From positions 1 through 31,562 of the IMG/VR virus record IMGVR_UViG_3300007234_000054: a stretch of 31,562 nt of DNA, one strand, 5' to 3'. Below, one piece after another: positions 24,112 through 31,561 of this stretch. Below the pieces are notes generated by a model. That model made no database searches. It was given only the letters and a program-made list of their open reading frames with translations, and was not told the origin of the DNA. The position numbers and the translations under genes are program-made. The first letter of the stretch is position 1; the number at the start of each line of letters is the position of its first letter. This stretch comes from a virus.

Positions 24112-24582
24112 TTAGTTCTGGGCGTCAGCCTGAGCGACCCACGCGGACGGGTTCGGCGTCAGGAAGGCGTTGATCGCGCCCGCCGTAACCGTAGTCGTCG
24201 CAATGACGCAGAGGATGCCGAGGTAGCGCTCGTAAGCGCGGCCCTGCATCGGCAGCGGGAAGATGCCGATGTTTGCCCCAGCGTCGAGGTCGTTGGCGTC
24301 GTCACCGTCCGTAACGAAAGTGCCGGTATCGATATGCACCGTGGCCGTTCCGTCAGTGGCGATTGCCGCCTGCGCGTCGGATGCAAGCTGGAACTTGATC
24401 GTACCGGCGGACCCACCAGTGATGATCGAAGTCGTCGTCTGCATGACGAGATACAGGTTCGGCATACCGTTGCCGATGTCGCGAGCCACCGTAAGGTCGA
24501 TGACATCGCCGATGAGAGCCGTGCCTGCCGCAGCCGCTACGCTGGTGGCATCGCAGAACTCGTTGCGTTCGTCCAAGATCAT
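24112..24582 (-). CDS. Capsid cement protein, Bbp16-like
   Basis: 156 aa. MILDERNEFCDATSVAAAAGT, then VIDLTVARDIGNGMPNLYLVM and a C-terminal YERYLGILCVIATTTVTAGAINAFL, follow the layout of Bbp16, the cement protein that clamps the BPP-1 capsid. The gene is directly downstream of the major capsid gene, as in BPP-1-type phages. ATG 24582 follows AAAGGAG. Confidence 0.82.
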   Translation of the reverse strand: MILDERNEFCDATSVAAAAGTALIGDVIDLTVARDIGNGMPNLYLVMQTTTSIITGGSAGTIKFQLASDAQAAIATDGTATVHIDTGTFVTDGDDANDLDAGANIGIFPLPMQGRAYERYLGILCVIATTTVTAGAINAFLTPNPSAWVAQADAQN

Positions 24583-24625
24583 TTTGATCTCCTTTACCTT
24601 GGGTTAAGACAAACCTACGAGGTCA

Positions 24626-25639
24626 CTAGACCACGCGAGCTTCGTCGGCAGCGAGAACGTCAGTGCGACGGACAGCAACTTCCTGGAAGAACTGCGTCCG
24701 AACACCGCCGACATTCTCGATGGTGAGGGTCGAACCCTGCGTCTTGGCCGAAAGCTGCTGACGCAATTTCGTGCGGGTGTCGCGGGCCATGTAGAAGGCC
24801 GGACGGCACGCCTGAAGGTTCGGGATGAGGTCGAGAGCCTGAAACATCAACTCAGACAGGTCCGCGCCCGACGAGAACGCACCAGAAGTGTACGTGGTCG
24901 AGAGCAGCGACTTGTCGATGTTGCAGATGCGGACCACGTAGCGCCAGTCCTTAAGGCACAGGCCAGCGTCCCAACGGTAGTGGGATCGATAGATTTCCGC
25001 ACGCCCATTGTTGCCATCGATATTCTCGTCCGTAACCTGCCCCTTGTCTTCGAACTGAAGACCGGCCTTCGAGCCTTTCGGCACGATACCGAAGCACGTC
25101 TCGCTGCCCCAACCAATGAGCCAGATCGACGTGTTATCGGAACCGGTGCCGCCAGCATCGATGATATTATCGGCGTTCTCGGCGGACAGATCGTTGAAGC
25201 GCGGGGCAAAGCCGGTGAAGGCTTCCGGTTCCGTGCTTTCGTTGCCGAACACCAGAGTGTCCGCCATCTCCTGAGACATGCCCTCGATATGGGGGCGGTC
25301 CTCGGACAGACGGAACTCCGCCGTATTGCCGTTAAGGTCCGCAAGAGCCTTATCGACTTCGGCGTAGTCTTCCAGCATACCGCACGTATCGGTAACACGA
25401 ACGGACGTGGATTTGGTCGGCTGGACGCCGCCGTACATCTTACGCCAAGTCGGCGTCGGGATGCCCGTGCGGATCGAAGTCTGATGGCCGGTGACGAGAT
25501 TGCCTTCCTTCCAAGTCATGTCGAGAAGGATTTCGTTCACTTCGGTCAGAACTTCCGCAACGGTGGCGATATTGCCGTCCGGGTCGGTCACGTTGGCCAG
25601 ATCGAGCAACGTGGGGTTGTCGCTATCAAGTGTGGACAT
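24626..25639 (-). CDS. Major capsid protein (Bbp17-like, HK97-type fold)
   Basis: 337 aa. The pattern LTEVNEILLDMTWKEGN, HQTSIRTGIPTPTWRKMYGGV and GNESTEPEAFTGFAPRFND matches major capsid proteins of BPP-1-like podoviruses. The C-terminal VAVRRTDVLAADEARVV is also typical. About 330 residues is the usual length for the family. It forms the icosahedral shell, with the scaffold encoded just upstream and the cement just downstream. ATG 25639 follows AAGGAG. Confidence 0.92.
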   Translation of the reverse strand: MSTLDSDNPTLLDLANVTDPDGNIATVAEVLTEVNEILLDMTWKEGNLVTGHQTSIRTGIPTPTWRKMYGGVQPTKSTSVRVTDTCGMLEDYAEVDKALADLNGNTAEFRLSEDRPHIEGMSQEMADTLVFGNESTEPEAFTGFAPRFNDLSAENADNIIDAGGTGSDNTSIWLIGWGSETCFGIVPKGSKAGLQFEDKGQVTDENIDGNNGRAEIYRSHYRWDAGLCLKDWRYVVRICNIDKSLLSTTYTSGAFSSGADLSELMFQALDLIPNLQACRPAFYMARDTRTKLRQQLSAKTQGSTLTIENVGGVRTQFFQEVAVRRTDVLAADEARVV

Positions 25640-25652
25640 TTACCATCACTCC

Positions 25653-26381
25653 TTACTTTTGGTTTTTCATGGAGGGGTACATCTTCTCCGCTCTGGACCG
25701 ACGATCCGAAGCATTGACCCCGAAGCTGAACTCGCCCTCTTCGGAAATGTACTGCCCTAGCGTATAGAAAGCTTTGATCGCAGCCGGGTGATCGCCCAGC
25801 CCCGTCAAATCCATGGCGTCAACGAGGTCTTGACCGCCTAGCTTCAGCGCCGCATTCTTGGCCACGCTGAGAGCTTCATCGATCTTCCCATCTTCGCCCT
25901 GAAGGGCCTTGTCCGCTTTCGCGTCTTTAGCCCAGCCTTCCTTAACTGCGTCCCACTGCTTACTCTGGTCAGCAATGATCGCCTCACTGATCTGTTGCAC
26001 CGTTTCGGCGTGCATCGTGACAAGCTCCTGAGCTTCCTCTTGGGTAAAGTTCTTACCCTTCGCAAACTCGGAAAAACGCTCTAAGCGTTCCTCATCAACC
26101 GGCATACCTTCGGGCAGTGTGAAGGCTTCATACTGGTCAGGGGCACCGTCAGACTTGTCTTCTTCGTCGTCTTCCGACTTGTCTTCCGACTTGTCTTCCG
26201 CGCCCTTCTCGGGATCACCACCGGCTCCGTCGCCCTTATCTTCGGACTTGTCGCCGGTGTCTTTACCTTCGGCACCTTCGCCTCCGGTATCTTTATTCGC
26301 CTCGGCATCCGCAGACTGCTGTTCCGCAGTCGCGCCACCTTCAGCGCCTTCCCCCACATCATCCGTTGCTTCATCAGCCAT
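25653..26381 (-). CDS. Scaffolding protein
   Basis: 242 aa. Residues about 1-85 are extremely acidic and low-complexity (GEGAEGKDTGDKSEDKGDG). The C-terminal part (FAKGKNFTQEEAQELVTMHAE ... WAKDAKADKAL ... GQYISEEGEFSFGVN) matches phage scaffold proteins that guide capsid assembly and then leave. It sits between the Bbp19-like and capsid genes, the standard place. ATG 26381 follows AAAGGA, overlapping the upstream gene by 8 bases. The acidic part includes 12-bp tandem repeats (26171-26200). Confidence 0.85.
   Translation of the reverse strand: MADEATDDVGEGAEGGATAEQQSADAEANKDTGGEGAEGKDTGDKSEDKGDGAGGDPEKGAEDKSEDKSEDDEEDKSDGAPDQYEAFTLPEGMPVDEERLERFSEFAKGKNFTQEEAQELVTMHAETVQQISEAIIADQSKQWDAVKEGWAKDAKADKALQGEDGKIDEALSVAKNAALKLGGQDLVDAMDLTGLGDHPAAIKAFYTLGQYISEEGEFSFGVNASDRRSRAEKMYPSMKNQK
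26171..26200 (-). repeat. 12-bp tandem repeats in scaffold gene
   Basis: CTTCCGACTTGT twice, followed by CTTCCG, encodes the repeated Ser-Glu-Asp-Lys of the acidic scaffold arm. Confidence 0.85.
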
Positions 26382-26706
26382 CGTCGTCGTCCTTTCTTCC
26401 CGCTTGGTCTAAGTCAAACTTGTCTGCAAAATCCTGCGCTTCCTGTTGCATTAGAATATACACGCCGGGATTTGCTGTCAAAGCACACTTGAGCACTTCT
26501 TGAGCCACTTCATCGCGCCCAACCATCCTATTCAGGCGCTCCGTATCGAAAGGCTTTGTGGAGTTTCCGTAGATATCTCCCATGCTCAGGATGCTGTAAA
26601 TAATGAAACGGCCCTCATACGTATCGAGGACTTTCTGCCACATCTCTTTTTCGATGTGCCTTCTCGCCGCCGCAAGGTCTTCCGGCGTGACATCACGTGA
26701 TGTCAT
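26374..26706 (-). CDS. Bbp19-like protein starting inside a palindrome
   Basis: 110 aa. WQKVLDTYEGRFIIYSIL...NRMVGRDEVAQEVLKCALTANPGVYILMQQEAQ matches the Bbp19 family of small head-module proteins found between portal and scaffold in BPP-1-like phages; the role is unclear. Its ATG at 26706 immediately follows the portal stop (TAG), and codons 2-6 (TSRDV) are palindrome copy 10, so the repeat forms the N-terminus. Relatives should show whether these residues are an addition. Confidence 0.78.
   Translation of the reverse strand: MTSRDVTPEDLAAARRHIEKEMWQKVLDTYEGRFIIYSILSMGDIYGNSTKPFDTERLNRMVGRDEVAQEVLKCALTANPGVYILMQQEAQDFADKFDLDQAGRKDDDDG
26688..26705. repeat. 18-bp palindrome copy 10 (perfect)
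   Basis: TGACATCACGTGATGTCA covering codons 2-6 of the Bbp19-like gene, directly after the portal stop. Confidence 0.97.
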
Positions 26707-28422
26707 CTACTTCCTCCCCACTGCCGAAGACAGCACATTATCATCCCCGAGTTTAGCATCGGATGCCATCTTCATGGCGTTAGCAGCCTGCGCCGCCATC
26801 TCCATCTGCTGCTGTTGCTGCATCTGCTGAGCACGAAGCTCTCGCATCTGCTCCGCATCTCCTGTCGGAACAATCATCTTCGCAGGAGCACCAACAAGAT
26901 CAGCATAATTATCCAGCGTATGATCGCCGTCGATCTTATCCAGCGCTCCCTCGAAACCCATCTCTCGCATGGCACCAGCGAAATTAACCGTGCGTTCGAT
27001 AGCATTGGTGGCGACCGACTTCTGTGCTTGTGCCAGCGCGGATACGAACTCTATGTCCAGTTCCTTGCCTTGAAGACCCCTCGGCGCGGGCGGCATGATA
27101 CCCGCTTCAAGCACCTGTTCGCCAATGCGATTGACCATCAGGCTCAGCCATTCACCGTGAACCTGTTGCAGGCCCGGTCCGATCTGAAGAAGACGCTCTT
27201 CATTCACCTGAGAAAGGTACAGTTCATTCTTGGGCTGCACCCCCTCATTCTCCGTGATGGCCATGAACAGGTCAGTGAAGAAGCCCTCATTGATCCGGCG
27301 CTCGATACGTTCGATGTTCCAGCCCTGCTCCTGTACGCGAGGATCAAGCTTATACAGGCTTTCGATCTTCTGGTCCCCGCCCATGGCAGAATTGGAGGTG
27401 ACGCCGCCCGGCAGATTGGCGATAGGCTGATTGCGGAAGGACGGCGGAGCTTGCAACGGCGGATTGCCCGCTTTGGCAATCGAGTTCATCAAGTCCCGCT
27501 CGCTCTGCTGAAGAGACTTAACATCTGCCAACGTGACCATGCCGGGACTTTCTACGGCATACACATCTTCATTGGCGGTCATCCAGCGAGGCGCATAGCC
27601 GGGGAACACACGATACCCCGACTTCTTGAGATACGCGCTGTACTCTTTCTTACCCTTGGCTTTGTTCTTCTCTTCGAAGTAGACCGAACGAAAGCGCAAG
27701 TTCTCCGAGAAAGGAGAAGAAGGATCGTATACCGGATTAGGTTCTAGCACGTGATAGACAGTGTGCCACGAATGATAGTTGCCGTTATCGTAGTTGTTCT
27801 GCACGCTTTGGCTGACGCTATCGTAGCCATATTCCGCTACAAGATTGTAAGCTGTCTGCTGGTATTTACGGACAGCCGTGTTAACCCTGTGCTTCTTGTC
27901 GGTGGCAAGCATGAAACTGCCAACTGTGTGAGTGTAGAACCGGGCAACATTCTCGAAATCATTCACATGCGTCATAAACGGCGTACCGAATACGAGCAAC
28001 TCCCGGATCATCAAAGGAGCCATGTTGTAGAGATTGCTCTTGGCCGCGACCATGAGAACGACATCTCGGTACAACTCAAGCCAAGCCTTGTGCTCACGTG
28101 GCCCAAGCAAGTCCTTGTTAAGGAGCGACCACACGAACCAAGGCCGAGACGGAGACATCACACCTGCGAACATACCGGCCACTGCTTTTCTGAGCGCCCG
28201 GCTTGCCGCATTGTTGATGATGTTCTTGTAGCGCTTGTCGCCTTTGTTGCGATCCTCAACAAAGAAGCGCCCACGTCGCGGGTCAAGATACTCCGACAAT
28301 TCCTTGTAGTGAGCCTCGAAGGATGAATACTCAAGCTCCATGCCTGAGATACGCTTCATCAAGTCATCACGATCCTGATGCTCATCCGTCGATTTCTTTT
28401 TCTTGTCGGCGTCCATGGCCAT
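26707..28422 (-). CDS. Portal (head-tail connector) protein
   Basis: 571 aa. ELSEYLDPRRGRF, NNAASRALRKAVAGMFAGVMSPSRPWF and LLVFGTPFM are the conserved strings of the podovirus head-tail connector family (BPP-1 Bbp21 type, Head-tail_con). The C-terminal tail is Gln/Met-rich (AQQMQQQQQMEMAAQAAN). Twelve copies form the ring through which DNA is packaged. ATG 28422 follows AGGAG. Its stop abuts the Bbp19-like start. Confidence 0.92.
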   Translation of the reverse strand: MAMDADKKKKSTDEHQDRDDLMKRISGMELEYSSFEAHYKELSEYLDPRRGRFFVEDRNKGDKRYKNIINNAASRALRKAVAGMFAGVMSPSRPWFVWSLLNKDLLGPREHKAWLELYRDVVLMVAAKSNLYNMAPLMIRELLVFGTPFMTHVNDFENVARFYTHTVGSFMLATDKKHRVNTAVRKYQQTAYNLVAEYGYDSVSQSVQNNYDNGNYHSWHTVYHVLEPNPVYDPSSPFSENLRFRSVYFEEKNKAKGKKEYSAYLKKSGYRVFPGYAPRWMTANEDVYAVESPGMVTLADVKSLQQSERDLMNSIAKAGNPPLQAPPSFRNQPIANLPGGVTSNSAMGGDQKIESLYKLDPRVQEQGWNIERIERRINEGFFTDLFMAITENEGVQPKNELYLSQVNEERLLQIGPGLQQVHGEWLSLMVNRIGEQVLEAGIMPPAPRGLQGKELDIEFVSALAQAQKSVATNAIERTVNFAGAMREMGFEGALDKIDGDHTLDNYADLVGAPAKMIVPTGDAEQMRELRAQQMQQQQQMEMAAQAANAMKMASDAKLGDDNVLSSAVGRK

Positions 28423-28437
28423 GGTCTACTCCTGTTC

Positions 28438-28455
28438 TGACATCACGTGATGTCA
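28438..28455. repeat. 18-bp palindrome copy 11 (perfect, intergenic)
   Basis: TGACATCACGTGATGTCA between the proline-rich small gene (stop at 28457) and the portal gene (start 28422), just upstream of the portal ribosome site. Confidence 0.97.
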
Positions 28456-28456
28456 G

Positions 28457-28663
28457 TTATTGCCCCAACAAGGTTTTGGCGGTGCCTTGCTGCACTCCGC
28501 CTTCGATAGCGCCGCCGAGAAGGGTCTGCTTCTTCACGCCAGTAAGGCCGCGTCGCGCCTTCTTACGAGAAGCTACCACATTCTCGTCCACGGGCGTAGG
28601 AGCCTTCGGCGGAGCCGGGGGCGGCGGGGGAGGGGCCGGGGCTTTCGGGGAGGAAACGCACAT
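28457..28663 (-). CDS. Small proline-rich protein
   Basis: 68 aa. Begins MCVSSPKAPAPPPPPPAPP, a proline tract, then a basic segment (ASRKKARRG) and KKQTLLGGAIEGG. Small proteins of this type, opening with Met-Cys, occur between terminase and portal in related phages, sometimes annotated as hypothetical. AAGGAAG precedes ATG 28663. The proline tract DNA is a G-rich stretch on the + strand (see findings). No function is known. Confidence 0.65.
   Translation of the reverse strand: MCVSSPKAPAPPPPPPAPPKAPTPVDENVVASRKKARRGLTGVKKQTLLGGAIEGGVQQGTAKTLLGQ
28617..28650 (+). other. Potential G-quadruplex tract
   Basis: Five runs of four or five G (28617-28621, 28626-28630, 28632-28635, 28638-28641, 28647-28650) with loops of 1-5 bases on the + strand, opposite the proline codons. 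It meets the usual G4 pattern; structure is not demonstrated. Confidence 0.65.
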
Positions 28664-28676
28664 GGAAACTTCCTTC

Positions 28677-30407
28677 TCAATCTATGGACACGTGTGCAAG
28701 AGGGTCTACTTCTGGGGTGATCTGCGGAGACCGGCTCATGCCGTGCGGCTGGGACACACGCGCCACATCCTGCGCGTAGTTCAACGCCAACGCATCGGCA
28801 ATATCGGGGGATGCAAGGCCGCGAGCCTTCATATCTTTCTTGGTCTCCAAGTGTATCTTTTCACCTTGAAGTGTATAACCAAACTCACGTTGGGTCAATT
28901 GACCGAACAAGTCCTGTGCCGTCTGTATCTGCGCCCGACCGGGCATCTGCATTGTCTCGTCAACGAACTCAGGAAGCATCGGCAGGATAAGGCTCGTCTT
29001 GATGGCTTCCTTCATCCGACCCCACATTTCGTCAGAGCGATACCGATACGTCTCCGGCTGGAATACGGGAGTGTTTCCGAAGTTCACCGGGAAGATCAAG
29101 CTAGCATACCCCGACTGGTTGAGGATATCGACAACGCCCGCACCAACGCCGCCAACGTCAACGAAGACGCCTGATATCTCCGTGCCGAGAGAATGAAAGA
29201 ACTCGATTTTCTGAATGACCTTGTTCGCCACAGCTACGTTATCGAGACCGTTATAAACCCCATCGCCCACAACAGGCATGAACGACCGCGCATCGTTTCC
29301 GATCACAGGGTAGATGACGCTGTTATCGGGGCCGAACCGGGCTACGTCAACGCCGATGGTGACGGCGGCGTTACGGTCGGCCACGCTCGGACGAAAACTC
29401 GCTCTCTTGGCCCACGCTGTCGGGATGAACTGAAGCGTACCCTGCGACGGGAACTCGCCCCTGACACGGACCTTTACGAAGTCACTGTCTTCGCCGTAGT
29501 CCTCAACCCACTCCCGCATCCTCTTCTTGTTCGTGATGTAGACCGAGCGGCTATCGATCTTCCTCACAATGTAGCGATGCTTGAGCTTGCCCTCGCATTC
29601 CTCGAAAAAGGCTCCGCTGTTTCTCGTGGGGTTGCCGAAGTCAAACGTCATCGGCTCGCCGTCCGTGGTGCCGCCCTCGCGAACCTCATGGATTTTATCG
29701 GGGACCGCGCTGTCCTCATCGAAGATGTAGTAAGACGTAGAATTGGCGGCGTGCTGGCCCGCGAACGCTTCCGAGTTTTCCTCCCGGCTAGTTTGCGCCG
29801 TGCAAAACCACTCTTCAGGATGCTTCTTGTAGCGAAGAGACATGCTGCCTCTTCCGCTGTTGTACTGGAACCAATGCTCAGTCAGCGATCTCTTGTGCCA
29901 CTTCCCAAGCTCAGCCCACGTCTTTGTCCTCAACTGCTCAGCCGTGTTGGCGGTGACAGTCCCCTTGCTGTACGGGCGAGTGTCGGAAATGAACTTAATC
30001 AACCAAGCGACCAGCGTGGACTTGCCGATGCCGTGCCCGGATGACGTGGCGAACTGGATAGGATCGACAGCCACACTCCCGTCGAATGCTCTCTTGTCGA
30101 TCTCCTTCCCTAGCTGTTCGAGGAACTCGCACGCCCACATATCCGGCCCGTATCGAACACCGTATCGCATTCGATAGTCTGCCATGTATTCAGCATACGT
30201 AACGAGATCGAGATCGCCAGTGTATACGTTGTGGATCAGCTTCGTATCCGGGTCCACGAATACGCTATCGTTTTCCCAATCGATCACCTGAATAGCCGGA
30301 TCGCTATCCCAAGGAAACGCCAGCATCACGTAATCAAGGGGTTTGGCGTAGCACTCCCCCAAGATGTCAGCTATCTGGGCGTCCGTACTCAGTTTATCAG
30401 GCTTCAT
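28677..30407 (-). CDS. Terminase large subunit (ATPase + nuclease)
   Basis: 576 aa packaging motor. Walker A is SGHGIGKST (residues 123-131) and Walker B is YYIFDED (about 226-232). The RNase H-like nuclease shows the acidic residues of VDVARFG (D354), FVDVGG (D417) and SPDIADAL (D535/D538). It pumps DNA into the head through the portal and cuts it. ATG 30407 follows GGGGA and overlaps the upstream gene by 11 bases. Confidence 0.93.
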   Translation of the reverse strand: MKPDKLSTDAQIADILGECYAKPLDYVMLAFPWDSDPAIQVIDWENDSVFVDPDTKLIHNVYTGDLDLVTYAEYMADYRMRYGVRYGPDMWACEFLEQLGKEIDKRAFDGSVAVDPIQFATSSGHGIGKSTLVAWLIKFISDTRPYSKGTVTANTAEQLRTKTWAELGKWHKRSLTEHWFQYNSGRGSMSLRYKKHPEEWFCTAQTSREENSEAFAGQHAANSTSYYIFDEDSAVPDKIHEVREGGTTDGEPMTFDFGNPTRNSGAFFEECEGKLKHRYIVRKIDSRSVYITNKKRMREWVEDYGEDSDFVKVRVRGEFPSQGTLQFIPTAWAKRASFRPSVADRNAAVTIGVDVARFGPDNSVIYPVIGNDARSFMPVVGDGVYNGLDNVAVANKVIQKIEFFHSLGTEISGVFVDVGGVGAGVVDILNQSGYASLIFPVNFGNTPVFQPETYRYRSDEMWGRMKEAIKTSLILPMLPEFVDETMQMPGRAQIQTAQDLFGQLTQREFGYTLQGEKIHLETKKDMKARGLASPDIADALALNYAQDVARVSQPHGMSRSPQITPEVDPLAHVSID

Positions 30408-30660
30408 CGCTTTCCCCGATATCGAACTTCATCTGCGCCGGGTCCACCGTATTGATCGCCATCTTCGCATCCGTGGCCACCGCCATGAACATCCCGGACA
30501 GAAAACACTTCAGCAAGTCCATGTGCACCTTCGCCAACGTATCCGCCACGAACATCACACGCTCCGCGTGCTCCTTCGGCACGATCAGCATATCCTCCCC
30601 TAAACAGACGATCAGGTCTTCTTTCGCAGTCCTCTTGAAATCAACTCCTGTGTGCACCAT
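30397..30660 (-). CDS. Hypothetical protein between terminase genes
   Basis: 87 aa. GGAGGAA precedes ATG 30660, and the gene overlaps the large terminase start by 11 bases, so it is very likely expressed with it. The centre is helical (HAERVMFVADTLAKVHMDLLKCFLSGMFM). No family is recognised. Its place between small and large terminase suggests a packaging accessory, by position only. Confidence 0.6.
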   Translation of the reverse strand: MVHTGVDFKRTAKEDLIVCLGEDMLIVPKEHAERVMFVADTLAKVHMDLLKCFLSGMFMAVATDAKMAINTVDPAQMKFDIGESDEA

Positions 30661-30678
30661 TTCTTCCTCCGCTTATTT

Positions 30679-30708
30679 TGACATCACGCTAAAGCTACGC
30701 GGATGTCA
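30679..30708. repeat. Interrupted palindrome copy (expanded loop)
   Basis: Both 7-bp arms TGACATC and GATGTCA are intact, but the 4-base centre ACGT is replaced by 16 bases. Compared with the other copies, this is a 12-base expansion at the centre. It lies between the small terminase gene and the 87-aa gene, and its last 3 bases are within the small terminase stop region. Confidence 0.85.
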
Positions 30709-31365
30709 GTTCACTTCCTCGTAATCGGCATCGATTGTCTTGGGCGCATCCTTCTCAATTCGCTTCCGCCCTCGCGCCAACCTCTCTTCAATCGTCACTC
30801 CACCATCATTGACGGTGATGTTGTCATTGAACATCCCGAAGATACGCGCCAAGGCCACCAAGGCGCTGTCCTTAGAATACGGCTTCACCCGCACCCTCTT
30901 GACTTCCTGCGCGTCATCTCCGCGCCCTTCCTTGTACGTTTCAACCGTGACTTCACCAATCGCGGCAAAATCATCCATACCTGCTTCCGTGAAATCGAAA
31001 ATGAAATCCCCCGTATCCTCATCGACCGCAATAAAGTTGCCGATGTTAAAGAACGCGATCTTCGCAAGCTCGTCCTTGACACGATCCTGAATATTGTCGG
31101 CGCGCTTAATCATGTCGCCACGTCTCTGCTCAAGATACGCAGCAACCTTCGGCGTCGTAAACAATCGCGTGCATTGCGCAAGCGCCGTGGTCTTTGGGTA
31201 CCCCGCCTTCATCATGGCTTCCGACCGGCTGAAGCCCTGAAGATGGTACTCGACCGCCATGAACTGCGGTTGAGACAGCTTGGCCGCAAGGCTCTTCGAT
31301 GTCGGGCCTCCTTGTGGCTTCTTATGTCGTTTCGTAGCGATCTTGCGCGTCTTTGGTTTGGCCAT
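30706..31365 (-). CDS. Terminase small subunit
   Basis: 219 aa from ATG 31365. A second in-frame ATG at 31377 would add four residues, but GGGGA lies 5 bases before 31365, so I prefer the shorter form. A basic N-terminus is followed by a helix-turn-helix region (LSQPQFMAVEYHLQGFSRSEAMMKAGYPKTTALAQ) typical of the Terminase_2 DNA-binding domain, then VAAYLEQRR and a beta-rich middle. It recognises phage DNA and hands it to the large subunit. It is the first gene of the leftward late block. Confidence 0.88.
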   Translation of the reverse strand: MAKPKTRKIATKRHKKPQGGPTSKSLAAKLSQPQFMAVEYHLQGFSRSEAMMKAGYPKTTALAQCTRLFTTPKVAAYLEQRRGDMIKRADNIQDRVKDELAKIAFFNIGNFIAVDEDTGDFIFDFTEAGMDDFAAIGEVTVETYKEGRGDDAQEVKRVRVKPYSKDSALVALARIFGMFNDNITVNDGGVTIEERLARGRKRIEKDAPKTIDADYEEVN

Positions 31366-31404
31366 TCTCTTCCCCATGCCGTGCGCTTTCGGAATTAAGA
31401 GGAT

Positions 31405-31448
31405 GCCCCGGCGCTCTAACGGTCACTGGAAAACCGGAGCGCCGGGGC
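31405..31448. other. Long hairpin in the terminase leader
   Basis: GCCCCGGCGCTC (31405-31416) pairs perfectly with GAGCGCCGGGGC (31437-31448). CGGT (31420-31423) pairs with ACCG (31433-31436), extending the stem after a 3-base bulge. There is no U-run on the minus transcript, so it is not a standard terminator; a regulatory leader or packaging-site structure is possible. Confidence 0.8.
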
Positions 31449-31532
31449 TTTGGTCTTGCGAGGCGGGGAAGGATGCCTGCTCGACCGCGCCGACTACAGG
31501 AAAGCGCACACAAACCGTAGACCGGCACGCCT

Positions 31533-31561
31533 AGTGTACGAAATCGCAGGCTTTCGGTCAA
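31533..31561 (-). promoter_or_regulatory. Sigma70-like promoter for the late block
   Basis: On the minus strand TTGACC (31561-31556) is separated by exactly 17 bases from TACACT (31538-31533), giving 5/6 and 4/6 matches to -35 and -10. Transcription would start near 31526 and read through the hairpin into the small terminase gene. Confidence 0.55.

Noticed and set aside
23043-24173. 376-codon rightward open frame
   Set aside because: It is antisense to two well-supported leftward head genes with ribosome sites and has a composition unlike a protein; its TSRDV is only the palindrome read on the other strand.
26815-27747. 310-codon rightward open frame
   Set aside because: Antisense shadow of the portal gene.
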